From: Pseudomonadota bacterium
GTDB lineage: Bacteria; Pseudomonadota; Alphaproteobacteria; Rhizobiales; Xanthobacteraceae
Direction of reading: 5' to 3'
NCBI GenBank assembly: GCA_021779635.1
Contig: JAJYAH010000536.1
Span: 1 to 5,425, forward strand
DNA: 5,425 nt
Below the pieces are notes generated by a model. The model ran no database searches. It was not told the DNA's origin and was given only the letters and a program-made list of their open reading frames with translations. Below are positions 1 through 5,425 of this stretch, piece after piece (positions within the stretch are counted from its first letter, which is position 1; every line of letters starts with the position of its first letter). The position numbers and the translations under genes were made by a program.

Positions 1-634
1 AATCGTCCTCGAAGATCGGCACGCCATATTGTTGCGCGAGCCGCAGGAGTTCGGCGCGCCGCGCTTCCGGCATGATGGTGCCGGTCGGGTTCTGCACGGT
101 CGGGATGGTGTAGATGTATTTCGGCGTGATGCCGCGGCGCTTGAGCTCGGCGAGAGAAGCGGCCAGCGCGTCCATCCGCATGCCCTGATCATCGAGCGGA
201 ATCCCGATCGCGTTGACGCCGAGCCGCGTCAGCCGGTTCAGCGCGCCCTGATAGCTGTCCCGCTCGATCACAACGGTATCGCCGCGGGCGAGCAGGGTGG
301 CGTTGACAAGGTCGAGCGCCTGCAGCGAGCCCGAGACGATCAGAATGTCGTCCGCGGCACATGCGATGCCGGCATCGCGGGCCAGTTTCGCAGTGAGAAA
401 CTGACGCAACGGAAGGTAACCCTGGGGCCCGCTGGCCAGACCATAGGTCGCGAGCGTCTTGCCCTCACGTCTGAGCACGGCGTCCACCGCGTCGATCAGG
501 CCCTCGACGGGCACCTGATCCGGGTCGTTGTTGCCGCCGACAAAACTGTATCTGGCCAGCCCGGTCCATTTCGCCGCGGGCGCGGGCAATCCCGCGGGCA
601 GCAGGGGCGTGAAGTCAAACATTGCGGAGGCCAT
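1..634 (-). CDS. PLP-dependent aminotransferase, class I/II fold (partial, C-terminus outside window)
   Basis: This is the N-terminal 211 codons of a fold-type I aminotransferase, a cytosolic enzyme that moves amino groups between amino and keto acids using pyridoxal phosphate. Visible landmarks are the YGLASGPQGYLPLR segment (residues 64-77), the cofactor phosphate-binding SGSLQALDL (101-109), Tyr128 in ERDSYQGAL, the substrate/PLP-binding NPTG (Asn182-Gly185), and the start of the EDD motif (209-211), whose Asp would contact the pyridine nitrogen. The Schiff-base lysine lies beyond the window edge. Family members run about 400 residues, so roughly half is present. ATG at 634 is preferred because a good Shine-Dalgarno (GGGAGA at 648-643) sits 8 nt upstream; the internal ATG at 622 has none. 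The gene diverges from ribB. The pattern resembles 2-aminoadipate (LysN-like) and MocR-domain aminotransferases without the DNA-binding domain. The substrate is not determinable from what is visible. Confidence 0.93.
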   Translation of the reverse strand, partial: MASAMFDFTPLLPAGLPAPAAKWTGLARYSFVGGNNDPDQVPVEGLIDAVDAVLRREGKTLATYGLASGPQGYLPLRQFLTAKLARDAGIACAADDILIVSGSLQALDLVNATLLARGDTVVIERDSYQGALNRLTRLGVNAIGIPLDDQGMRMDALAASLAELKRRGITPKYIYTIPTVQNPTGTIMPEARRAELLRLAQQYGVPIFEDD

Positions 635-642
635 CAGCGCCG

Positions 643-648
643 TCTCCC
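643..648 (-). promoter_or_regulatory. Shine-Dalgarno of the aminotransferase gene
   Basis: Read on the minus strand, AAGGGAGA ends 8 nt before the ATG at 634. It decides the start, because the next in-frame ATG (622) has no purine-rich stretch at the right distance. Confidence 0.6.
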
Positions 649-800
649 TTGTTCTTTATTGGTTCCGACCTTAAGCAAGTCTGCAGGCTTTGTCGCCACC
701 GTATCGCTACACCGCCGGAGCCGTTCTGCCCTGCGTAATGAAGCTGGCGCGGGCATGCGAGTCCGGCTAATGCTCGCCACGCGCAAAGTGAGACCCTTGA

Positions 801-1877
801 ATGGCCGACCCGATCCAGGAAGTTCTGCACGCCTTCGCCAGCGGCCAACTCGTCGTCGTCACCGATGACGAGGACCGTGAAGGCGAGGGCGATCTGATTG
901 TCGCGGCATCGCTATGCACCGCCGAGAAGATGGCGTTTATCATCCGCCACACCTCGGGCATCGTCTGCGCGCCGATCACAGCCGAAGACGCGCGCCGCTT
1001 GCGGCTCGATCCCATGGTGGCGCACAACGAGTCCAATCATACCACCGCCTTTACCGTCTCGATCGACTACAAGCCCGACAGCGGCACCGGTATTTCGGCG
1101 GACGAACGGGCTTCCTGTTGCCGGGCGCTGGCCAATCCGAATGTCGGCGCCAGCGATTTTGCACGGCCCGGTCACGTGTTTCCGCTGATTGCGCGGGACG
1201 GCGGCGTGCTGCTGCGCTCCGGCCATACCGAGGCGGCGGTCGATCTCTGCAAGCTGAGCGGCCTGCCGCCGGTCGGCGTCATCAGCGAGTTGATGAACGA
1301 CGACGGCACCGTCATGAAGGGCGAGCAGGTGGCACGGTTCGCCGCCGCCCACAGGCTCAAGCATGTCACCATCGCTGACATGATCGCCTATCGCCAGGCG
1401 CGCGAAAAGCTGATCGAGCGGGTCTCGACATTCACCACGGAAAGTCCGATCGGGCCGCTGCAGGGCTATGCCTATCGCTCGCCGTTCGATTCCATCGCCC
1501 ATGTCGCGTTCGTCTATAACGGCATCGGCGACGGCAGGAACGTGCTGACCCGGTTTCACAAGCCCAATATCGTCAAGGACATCTTCACCGGGCCGAAGCG
1601 CATGCAGGCCGTGCTCGAACATTTCAGGAAAGCCGGCAGCGGCGTGCTGGTCTACCTGCGCGACGGCGCCGCCGGCGTCCCGGTGGCACCGCTCGCCGAG
1701 GAGAAATCCGCCGAGGCCGACCGCAACAAGCAGTGGCGCGAGGTCGGCGTCGGCGCGCAGATCCTGCGCGATCTCGGCGTCACATCGATCCGCCATCTGA
1801 CGTCGTCGGTGCATGACTACAAGGGGCTGTCCGGTTTCGGCATCGAGATCGTCTCCAACGAACTGCTCGAGAGCTGA
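801..1877 (+). CDS. ribB: 3,4-dihydroxy-2-butanone 4-phosphate synthase with degenerate GTP cyclohydrolase II-like domain (RibBX type)
   Basis: The N-terminal half converts ribulose 5-phosphate to 3,4-dihydroxy-2-butanone 4-phosphate plus formate, giving the four-carbon unit for lumazine and so riboflavin. Residues 1-205 are a complete RibB domain: DREGEGD with Arg26, Glu27, Glu29 and Asp31, then TGISADERA (96-104), RPGHVFPL (122-129), RSGHTEA with the metal ligand His142 (139-145), and SELMNDDG with Glu163 (162-169). Residues 213-357 have the outline of GTP cyclohydrolase II (VLVYLR, VGVGAQILRDLGV). The zinc cysteines of ECLTGDxFxSxRCDCG are missing (HKPNIVKDIFTG, 253-264), EGRGIG has become DGAAGVP (288-294), and TNNPxK has become TSSVHDYK (334-341). 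Only the RibB activity is therefore expected. ATG 801 has a weak ribosome site, AGTGAGA, 7 nt upstream. Nothing resembling an FMN riboswitch lies in the 166-nt upstream gap. A frameshift is unlikely, since the frame and the C-terminal fold pattern are intact. Confidence 0.95.
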   Translation: MADPIQEVLHAFASGQLVVVTDDEDREGEGDLIVAASLCTAEKMAFIIRHTSGIVCAPITAEDARRLRLDPMVAHNESNHTTAFTVSIDYKPDSGTGISADERASCCRALANPNVGASDFARPGHVFPLIARDGGVLLRSGHTEAAVDLCKLSGLPPVGVISELMNDDGTVMKGEQVARFAAAHRLKHVTIADMIAYRQAREKLIERVSTFTTESPIGPLQGYAYRSPFDSIAHVAFVYNGIGDGRNVLTRFHKPNIVKDIFTGPKRMQAVLEHFRKAGSGVLVYLRDGAAGVPVAPLAEEKSAEADRNKQWREVGVGAQILRDLGVTSIRHLTSSVHDYKGLSGFGIEIVSNELLES

Positions 1878-1882
1878 CGCGT

Positions 1883-1926
1883 CGTCATTTGCCGGATTTC
1901 GCGCGTTCGCGCACCCCGGAATGACG
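1883..1926. repeat. Intergenic palindromic repeat, REP-like (CGTCATT...AATGACG)
   Basis: The outer arms CGTCATT (1883-1889) and AATGACG (1920-1926) are perfect inverted copies. CCGG at 1892-1895 can pair with CCGG at 1916-1919, and the centre GCGCGTTCGCGC (1901-1912) is itself a hairpin. It begins 6 nt after the ribB stop codon. I recognise this as one of the short dispersed palindromes common between genes of Bradyrhizobium and Rhodopseudomonas. In RNA it would fold into a stem that could slow transcription or stabilise the 3' end of the ribB message, but no T-run follows, so it is not a classical intrinsic terminator. Confidence 0.7.
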
Positions 1927-1960
1927 GAAGCGAGGAGCATCCAATTCAATTGCGCTTCCG
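1925..1960. repeat. Nested inverted repeat upstream of gcdH, possible operator
   Basis: CGGAAGCG (1925-1932) and CGCTTCCG (1953-1960) are perfect 8-bp inverted copies separated by 20 nt. Inside the spacer, abutting the right arm, is the perfect AT-rich palindrome CAATT-C-AATTG (1942-1952). The site lies 62 nt before the gcdH start codon, where an operator could sit. A regulatory role is inference only; the outer arms could equally be part of a repeat continuing from the neighbouring REP-like element, which they overlap by 2 nt. Confidence 0.4.
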
Positions 1961-2009
1961 CCCGTAGCGCTTTAACTTGGCGAGCAAATTCGTAAAGGAC
2001 AGAGACGCG

Positions 2010-2015
2010 AAAGGA
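2010..2015 (+). promoter_or_regulatory. Shine-Dalgarno of gcdH
   Basis: AAAGGA lies 6 nt before the ATG at 2022. It selects this start over the in-frame ATG at 1977, which would add 15 residues ([15 protein letters not shown]) not expected at the front of this family. Confidence 0.7.
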
Positions 2016-2021
2016 ATTTTC

Positions 2022-3236
2022 ATGAGCGTGCGCCCTCAGGCCAAGGACAAGCCGGCCCCCGTGAATTTCCAGTGGGACGATCCGTTCATGCTGGACGAGC
2101 AACTCACCGAAGACGAGCGCATGATCCGCGACACCGCGCGGGCCTATGCGCAGGACAAATTGCTGCCGCGCATCGTCAAGGCCTACATGGAGGAAAAGAC
2201 CGATCGCGAGATCTTCAACGAGATGGGCGAGCTCGGCCTGATCGGCATCACGCTGCCGGAAGAATATGGCTGCGCCAATGCGAGCTACGTCGCCTATGGC
2301 CTGGTGGCGCGCGAGATCGAGCGCGTCGATTCCGGCTATCGCTCGATGAATTCGGTGCAGTCGTCGCTGGTGATGTACCCGATCTATGCCTATGGCGACG
2401 AGAACCAGCGCAAGAAATACCTGCCCAAGCTTGCCACCGGCGAGTGGGTCGGCTGCTTCGGCCTGACCGAGCCCGACGCCGGCTCCGATCCCGGCGGCAT
2501 GAAGACCCGCGCCGACAAGGTCGCCGACGGTTACCGGCTGACCGGCTCGAAGATGTGGATTTCCAACGCGCCGATCGCCGACGTGTTCGTGGTGTGGGCG
2601 AAATCGACGGAATATAACAACCAGATCCGCGGCTTCATCCTGGAAAAGGGCATGAAGGGGCTATCGGCGCCGAAAATCGGCGGCAAGCTCTCGCTGCGCG
2701 CCTCGGTCACCGGCGAGATCGTGATGGACGGCGTGGTGGTGCCGGAAAGTGCGCTGTTGCCCAACGTGTCCGGCCTGAAGGGGCCGTTCGGCTGCCTCAA
2801 TCGCGCCCGCTACGGCATCTCGTGGGGCGCGATGGGGGCTGCGGAAGACTGCATGCACCGCGCCCGCCAATACACGCTCGACCGCAAGCAGTTCAATCGC
2901 CCGCTGGCGGCGACGCAACTGGTGCAGAAGAAACTGGCGGACATGCAGACCGACATCGCGCTCGGCCTGCAGGGATCGCTGCGGGTCGGCCGATTGATGG
3001 ACGAAGGCAAGATGGCGCCGGAGATGATTTCCATCGTCAAGCGCAACAATTGCGGCAAGGCGCTCGACATCGCGCGGATGGCGCGCGACATGCATGGCGG
3101 CAACGGCATCCAGATCGAGTATCACGTGATGCGCCACGCCGCCAACCTGGAAACCGTCAACACCTATGAGGGCGCGCACGACGTCCATGCGCTGATCCTC
3201 GGCCGGGCCATCACCGGCATCCAGGCGTTTTCGTAA
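2022..3236 (+). CDS. gcdH: Glutaryl-CoA dehydrogenase
   Basis: This FAD-dependent acyl-CoA dehydrogenase oxidises and decarboxylates glutaryl-CoA to crotonyl-CoA, passing electrons to electron-transfer flavoprotein. It serves lysine, tryptophan and glutarate catabolism. The 404 residues match the bacterial family length. The order is an N-terminal helical domain with [16 protein letters not shown] (27-42), ERVDSGYRS (100-108), the middle beta domain with [14 protein letters not shown] (145-158) and [16 protein letters not shown] (179-194), and a C-terminal helical domain with [22 protein letters not shown] (287-308), GGNGI (359-363) and [20 protein letters not shown] (380-399). Glu383 is the expected catalytic base. 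Arg107 corresponds to the human Arg94 that holds the glutaryl carboxylate, and Glu100 and Tyr382 correspond to human Glu87 and Tyr369. These specificity residues separate it from ordinary short-chain acyl-CoA dehydrogenases. The start is fixed by AAAGGA 6 nt upstream. It lies 144 nt downstream of ribB in the same direction. Confidence 0.97.
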   Translation: MSVRPQAKDKPAPVNFQWDDPFMLDEQLTEDERMIRDTARAYAQDKLLPRIVKAYMEEKTDREIFNEMGELGLIGITLPEEYGCANASYVAYGLVAREIERVDSGYRSMNSVQSSLVMYPIYAYGDENQRKKYLPKLATGEWVGCFGLTEPDAGSDPGGMKTRADKVADGYRLTGSKMWISNAPIADVFVVWAKSTEYNNQIRGFILEKGMKGLSAPKIGGKLSLRASVTGEIVMDGVVVPESALLPNVSGLKGPFGCLNRARYGISWGAMGAAEDCMHRARQYTLDRKQFNRPLAATQLVQKKLADMQTDIALGLQGSLRVGRLMDEGKMAPEMISIVKRNNCGKALDIARMARDMHGGNGIQIEYHVMRHAANLETVNTYEGAHDVHALILGRAITGIQAFS

Positions 3237-3245
3237 CTACTTCGA

Positions 3246-3350
3246 CCTCATCCTGAGGAGCCAGCATCTTGCGGGCGTCTCGAAGGATGGCCGCACGACA
3301 GATCTTGCCGCATGCTTCGAGACGGCCCTGCGGGCCTCCTCAGCATGAGG
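3246..3350. repeat. Long intergenic palindromic element (CCTCATCCTGAGGAG family)
   Basis: This 105-nt imperfect palindrome fills most of the gap between gcdH and the MBL gene. Outer arms 3246-3260 (CCTCATCCTGAGGAG) and 3336-3350 (CTCCTCAGCATGAGG) match as inverted copies at 14 of 15 positions. Inner arms 3276-3289 (CGTCTCGAAGGATG) and 3311-3324 match at 13 of 14. A small hairpin, GGCCC-TGC-GGGCC (3324-3336), competes for part of the stem. The family is one I recognise as abundant between genes in Bradyrhizobium and relatives, probably a non-autonomous mobile palindrome. It starts 10 nt after the gcdH stop and would form a long stem in a read-through transcript. Confidence 0.78.
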
Positions 3351-3376
3351 GCTCGGTAGGAAGCGTCGCATTCCCT

Positions 3377-3381
3377 GAAGG
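3377..3381 (+). promoter_or_regulatory. Shine-Dalgarno of the MBL-fold gene
   Basis: GAAGG lies 8 nt before the ATG at 3390 and supports that start. It sits 27 nt past the end of the preceding palindromic element. Confidence 0.55.
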
Positions 3382-3389
3382 TTACTGGC

Positions 3390-4307
3390 ATGGCTGACAA
3401 CGACGACATCCCGTTCAATCGCGACTTTCCGCTGAAGCCAGGCGTGGTCGATGAAGTCCGCCCCGGCGTGCGGCGGATTCTGTGCAACAATCCGAGTCCC
3501 TTCACCTTCACGGGCACGGTGAGTTACATCGTGGGCACCGGCAAGGTCGCGATCATCGATCCGGGCCCCGACGACGAGGCCCATGCCGCGGCACTGCTGC
3601 ATGCCGTGCGCAATGAGACCGTGTCGCATATCCTGGTCACCCACACCCACCGCGACCATTCGCCGAACACCGCGCGGATCAAGGCCGCCACCGGCGCCCC
3701 CGTCTATGCCGAGGGTCCGCATCGCGCGTCGCGGCCGCGCTACGAGAGCGAGAAGCACAATCCGGAATCCGGTGCCGACCGCGACTTCAGGCCCGACGTC
3801 GTGGTGCGTGACGGCGAGACCATCGAAGGCTCCGGCTGGGCGCTCCAGGCAGTGGCGACGCCGGGCCATACCGCCAATCATCTGGCGTTCGCCTGGCAGG
3901 AGCGAAAGATGCTTTTCGTCGGCGATCACGTGATGGGCTGGTCGACCTCGATCGTGGCGCCGCCGGACGGGTCAATGGTCGACTACATGGCCTCGCTCGA
4001 AAGACTGACTGACCGGAATGAGGATTTGTATTTTTCAGGTCACGGACCGGAAATTCCGGACGCTCAGCGCTATGTGCGTTTCCTGATCCGGCATCGCCAG
4101 GCGCGCGAGGCGTCGATCCTGCATCGCCTCGCAAAGGGCGAAGCCGATATTCCGACCATGGTGCGCGCGATCTATATCGGCATCGACCCGCGGCTGACGA
4201 CGGCGGCCGGCTATTCCGTGCTGGCGCATCTGGAGGACATGGTCGTGCGCGGGATCGTTGCGACCGATGGCGACCCGGTGATCGGCGGCACGTATCGGTT
4301 GGCGTGA
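3390..4307 (+). CDS. MBL-fold metallo-hydrolase with C-terminal winged helix (LACTB2-like)
   Basis: This is a soluble two-metal hydrolase of the metallo-beta-lactamase superfamily, 305 residues, with no signal peptide. The metal-binding set is complete: THTHRDH gives His85, His87, Asp89 and His90; TPGH gives His160; VGDH gives Asp179; SGHGP gives His218. Upstream strands include VSYIVGTGKVAIIDPGP (44-60), typical of the fold. From about residue 228 a helical region (RHRQAREASILHRL, then AHLEDMVVRGIV) matches the winged-helix tail found in LACTB2-type proteins. Human LACTB2 is an endoribonuclease, but most bacterial relatives have no known substrate and thioester or RNA hydrolysis cannot be told apart here. 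It follows gcdH in the same direction after 153 nt containing a repeat, so co-transcription is possible but unproven. It converges on the DUF1499 gene 30 nt downstream. Confidence 0.92.
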   Translation: MADNDDIPFNRDFPLKPGVVDEVRPGVRRILCNNPSPFTFTGTVSYIVGTGKVAIIDPGPDDEAHAAALLHAVRNETVSHILVTHTHRDHSPNTARIKAATGAPVYAEGPHRASRPRYESEKHNPESGADRDFRPDVVVRDGETIEGSGWALQAVATPGHTANHLAFAWQERKMLFVGDHVMGWSTSIVAPPDGSMVDYMASLERLTDRNEDLYFSGHGPEIPDAQRYVRFLIRHRQAREASILHRLAKGEADIPTMVRAIYIGIDPRLTTAAGYSVLAHLEDMVVRGIVATDGDPVIGGTYRLA

Positions 4308-4337
4308 TATTTTGACGTCGTTCCGGGATGGCGATCG

Positions 4338-5189
4338 CTACTTCTTCACGACTTTCGGCGCCACCTTCGGCGGGACAATCGGTTTCTTGACCGGCTTGAG
4401 GCTGGCATTGTCGACGGCGTTGTTGATGTCGTCGATCAGCTTGGCGATGCGCGCGGCGTTGCTGCCGAGGTCGCTTTCGAAATAGCGCGACGATGAACGG
4501 ATATCGACCCGCGAATCCTCGCCGTCGGGCGTGATACGGATCGACACGTCCTCGCGAAATCCCATGATCGGCGTCCGCGCCACCGCCTCGATGTGGCCGA
4601 TGCGGCGCGGCGGCTGCGGCGCGCGTTCGTCGATCACCAGCCATTTGCGCCTGGTGACCAGTTGCAGCGTGATCTCAAAGGCGCGTTGCACCGGAACCTC
4701 GAGTTCCACCGTCTCGATATCGGGATAGGCCACCCGCTGCTGCTCGGCCGAATACAACCCGGCATAGACGGCGGTGTTGGCGCCGTCGCCGGTGCGCAAC
4801 TGCGCCAGCGCATCGAAGCGCGGCGGATCGATCGGGTCGGTGGTGATGTCGTGGATCGGCGGCAGCCGGCGGTATTGCAGGCCGAGATAGGCCGGGTAGG
4901 CGAGCACGACCGCGTCGATCAGCAGCGCCAGCAGGACGCGGCTCATGCCGCGCGAACCGTTCTGCCAGATCGCCGCGAAGGCGGCGAAGCAGACCAGAAT
5001 GGAAAGACCGGCGCAGGCCAGCGCGCCGAAGAACGTCGCCAGCGCCGGTTTCATTTCGAGGAAGCCGAAGCGGACGATGATGATCGAGACCAGCACCGCT
5101 ACAGCCGAGAATACCGCGAGGTTGCGCGCCCATGATGCAAGGCTGGACACGGGCTCCGACTGATAGGGAGCGGAAAACCTGCGGGCCAT
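4338..5189 (-). CDS. DUF1499 domain membrane protein
   Basis: The protein has 283 residues from the ATG at 5189. Three hydrophobic segments at about 22-39, 48-73 and 83-103 predict membrane helices. A soluble DUF1499-like domain covers about 108-258, with RLPPIHDITTDPIDPPRF (108-125), YPDIETVELEVP (155-166), RKWLVIDE (181-188), TPIMGFREDVSIRI (206-219), DSRVDIRSSSRYFESDLGSNAARI (225-248). A Lys/Pro-rich tail (265-283, KPVKKPIVPPK...) follows. The domain's function is not known; the layout suggests anchoring in the inner membrane with the domain on one face. The frame stays open to a GTG at 5252, which would add 21 residues (VSSSPAYFAPQ...), but neither start has a convincing ribosome site. 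ATG 5189 (MARRFSAPYQSEP) is chosen because it reads as the usual family N-terminus to me. It is convergent with the MBL gene. Confidence 0.88.
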   Translation of the reverse strand: MARRFSAPYQSEPVSSLASWARNLAVFSAVAVLVSIIIVRFGFLEMKPALATFFGALACAGLSILVCFAAFAAIWQNGSRGMSRVLLALLIDAVVLAYPAYLGLQYRRLPPIHDITTDPIDPPRFDALAQLRTGDGANTAVYAGLYSAEQQRVAYPDIETVELEVPVQRAFEITLQLVTRRKWLVIDERAPQPPRRIGHIEAVARTPIMGFREDVSIRITPDGEDSRVDIRSSSRYFESDLGSNAARIAKLIDDINNAVDNASLKPVKKPIVPPKVAPKVVKK

Positions 5190-5269
5190 CGCTTCAATTC
5201 TGCCGGGTTGGAAACCTTGCGGGGCGAAATATGCCGGGCTGCTTGAGACCACGGACCTGCGGCGAATTC

Positions 5270-5356
5270 AAGGGGAAGTGAGCGAATAGCGAGTGGCGAA
5301 CAGGGGAAGCAAGAGCGCGCCCGAACCTTCTTATTCGCTATTCGCCCCTCGCCCTT
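5270..5356. repeat. Intergenic inverted repeat (GCGAATAGCGA / TCGCTATTCGC)
   Basis: GCGAATAGCGA (5282-5292) and TCGCTATTCGC (5335-5345) are perfect 11-bp inverted copies. Looser similarity extends the arms outward to AAGGGG (5270-5275) and CCCTT (5352-5356). The loop of about 42 nt is GC-rich. 'GCGAATAGCGA' units of this type are frequent between genes in Bradyrhizobium, so this is probably a dispersed repeat, not a gene-specific site. It lies between the DUF1499 gene and the end of the next minus-strand gene, 9 nt beyond that gene's stop. Confidence 0.55.
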
Positions 5357-5364
5357 GCCGCCTG

Positions 5365-5425
5365 CTAAGCCGCCGCGTTGGGGAAATGGTACGCCTTGAA
5401 CTGGTCGCGCAGGGAGGTCTTCAGG
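5365..5425 (-). CDS. C-terminal end of an unidentified protein (partial)
   Basis: The last 19 codons and TAG stop of a minus-strand frame run off the right edge. The visible peptide reads LKTSLRDQFKAYHFPNAAA. The codons are GC-rich at the third position as in the neighbouring genes, and the frame is open to the window edge, which supports a real gene end. I do not recognise the family from so short a tail. It lies upstream of the DUF1499 gene on the same strand, separated from it by a repeat-containing gap. Confidence 0.5.
   Translation of the reverse strand, partial: LKTSLRDQFKAYHFPNAAA

Noticed and set aside
635..800. FMN riboswitch (RFN element) upstream of ribB
   Set aside because: The gap is only 166 nt and I see none of the conserved RFN blocks such as the AGGGCAGGG-type 5' segment or the ACCGGCGGT-type loop.
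29..868. 279-residue plus-strand frame
   Set aside because: It is antisense to the aminotransferase, runs through the divergent promoter gap and into ribB, and its Arg/Gly-rich sequence has no recognisable fold; typical shadow frame in high-GC DNA.
1950..1977. Sigma-70-like promoter for gcdH (TTGCGC, 16 nt, TTAACT)
   Set aside because: Only about half of the -10 positions match consensus; too weak to annotate without a mapped transcription start.
1977..2021. Upstream ATG start for glutaryl-CoA dehydrogenase
   Set aside because: ATG 2022 has a clear AAAGGA at the right distance, and the extra 15 residues do not match the family's N-terminus.
912..2102. 396-residue minus-strand frame
   Set aside because: Antisense across most of ribB, the repeat-containing gap and the gcdH start. 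Low-complexity Arg/Ala/Asp-rich product; the opposite-strand genes are unambiguous.
3237..3929. 230-residue minus-strand frame overlapping the palindromic element and the MBL gene
   Set aside because: Shadow of the MBL gene that happens to stay open through the repeat; no family resemblance.
4312..4337. GTCGTTCCGGGATGGCG in the convergent gap as a degenerate half of the CGTCATTCCGGG repeat
   Set aside because: The resemblance is real but short, no partner arm is visible in the 30-nt gap, and chance cannot be excluded; there is also no T-run to call a terminator.

Overview
The window looks like a chromosomal stretch from a high-GC alphaproteobacterium of the Bradyrhizobium / Rhodopseudomonas type (Nitrobacteraceae). 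Three things point there. The genes use strongly GC-rich third codon positions. The proteins read like their Bradyrhizobium counterparts. The gaps between genes carry palindromic repeats of the 'CGTCATT...CCCCGGAATGACG' and 'CCTCATCCTGAGGAG...CTCCTCAGCATGAGG' kind, which I recognise as typical of these genomes. The assignment rests on recall and composition, not on a search.

Layout, left to right. Positions 1-634 (minus) hold the N-terminal half of a fold-type I PLP aminotransferase whose C-terminus lies outside the window. A 166-nt divergent gap follows. Positions 801-1877 (plus) encode a 3,4-dihydroxy-2-butanone 4-phosphate synthase (RibB) fused to a GTP cyclohydrolase II-like domain that has lost its zinc and catalytic motifs (RibBX type). 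A 144-nt gap contains a dispersed palindrome and a second, different inverted repeat. Positions 2022-3236 (plus) encode glutaryl-CoA dehydrogenase with an intact active site. A 153-nt gap is mostly filled by a long imperfect palindrome. Positions 3390-4307 (plus) encode an MBL-fold hydrolase with a C-terminal winged helix. Only 30 nt away, a DUF1499 membrane protein converges on the minus strand (4338-5189, possibly to 5252). The right end has another inverted repeat and then the last 19 codons of a further minus-strand gene (5365-5425).

How the genes fit together. Glutaryl-CoA dehydrogenase is the FAD enzyme at the point where lysine, tryptophan and glutarate breakdown enters crotonyl-CoA. 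RibB makes one of the two precursors of riboflavin, and therefore of FAD. The aminotransferase resembles the 2-aminoadipate aminotransferase / MocR-like family, which would fit upstream lysine or aminoadipate breakdown, but its substrate cannot be read from the sequence. ribB, gcdH and the MBL gene point the same way, but gaps of 144 and 153 nt filled with repeats argue against a tight operon. I found no RNA genes, CRISPR arrays, insertion sequences, phage genes or FMN riboswitch. The window is mostly ordinary housekeeping and catabolic sequence. The most interesting protein is the RibB fusion with its dead-looking cyclohydrolase domain.
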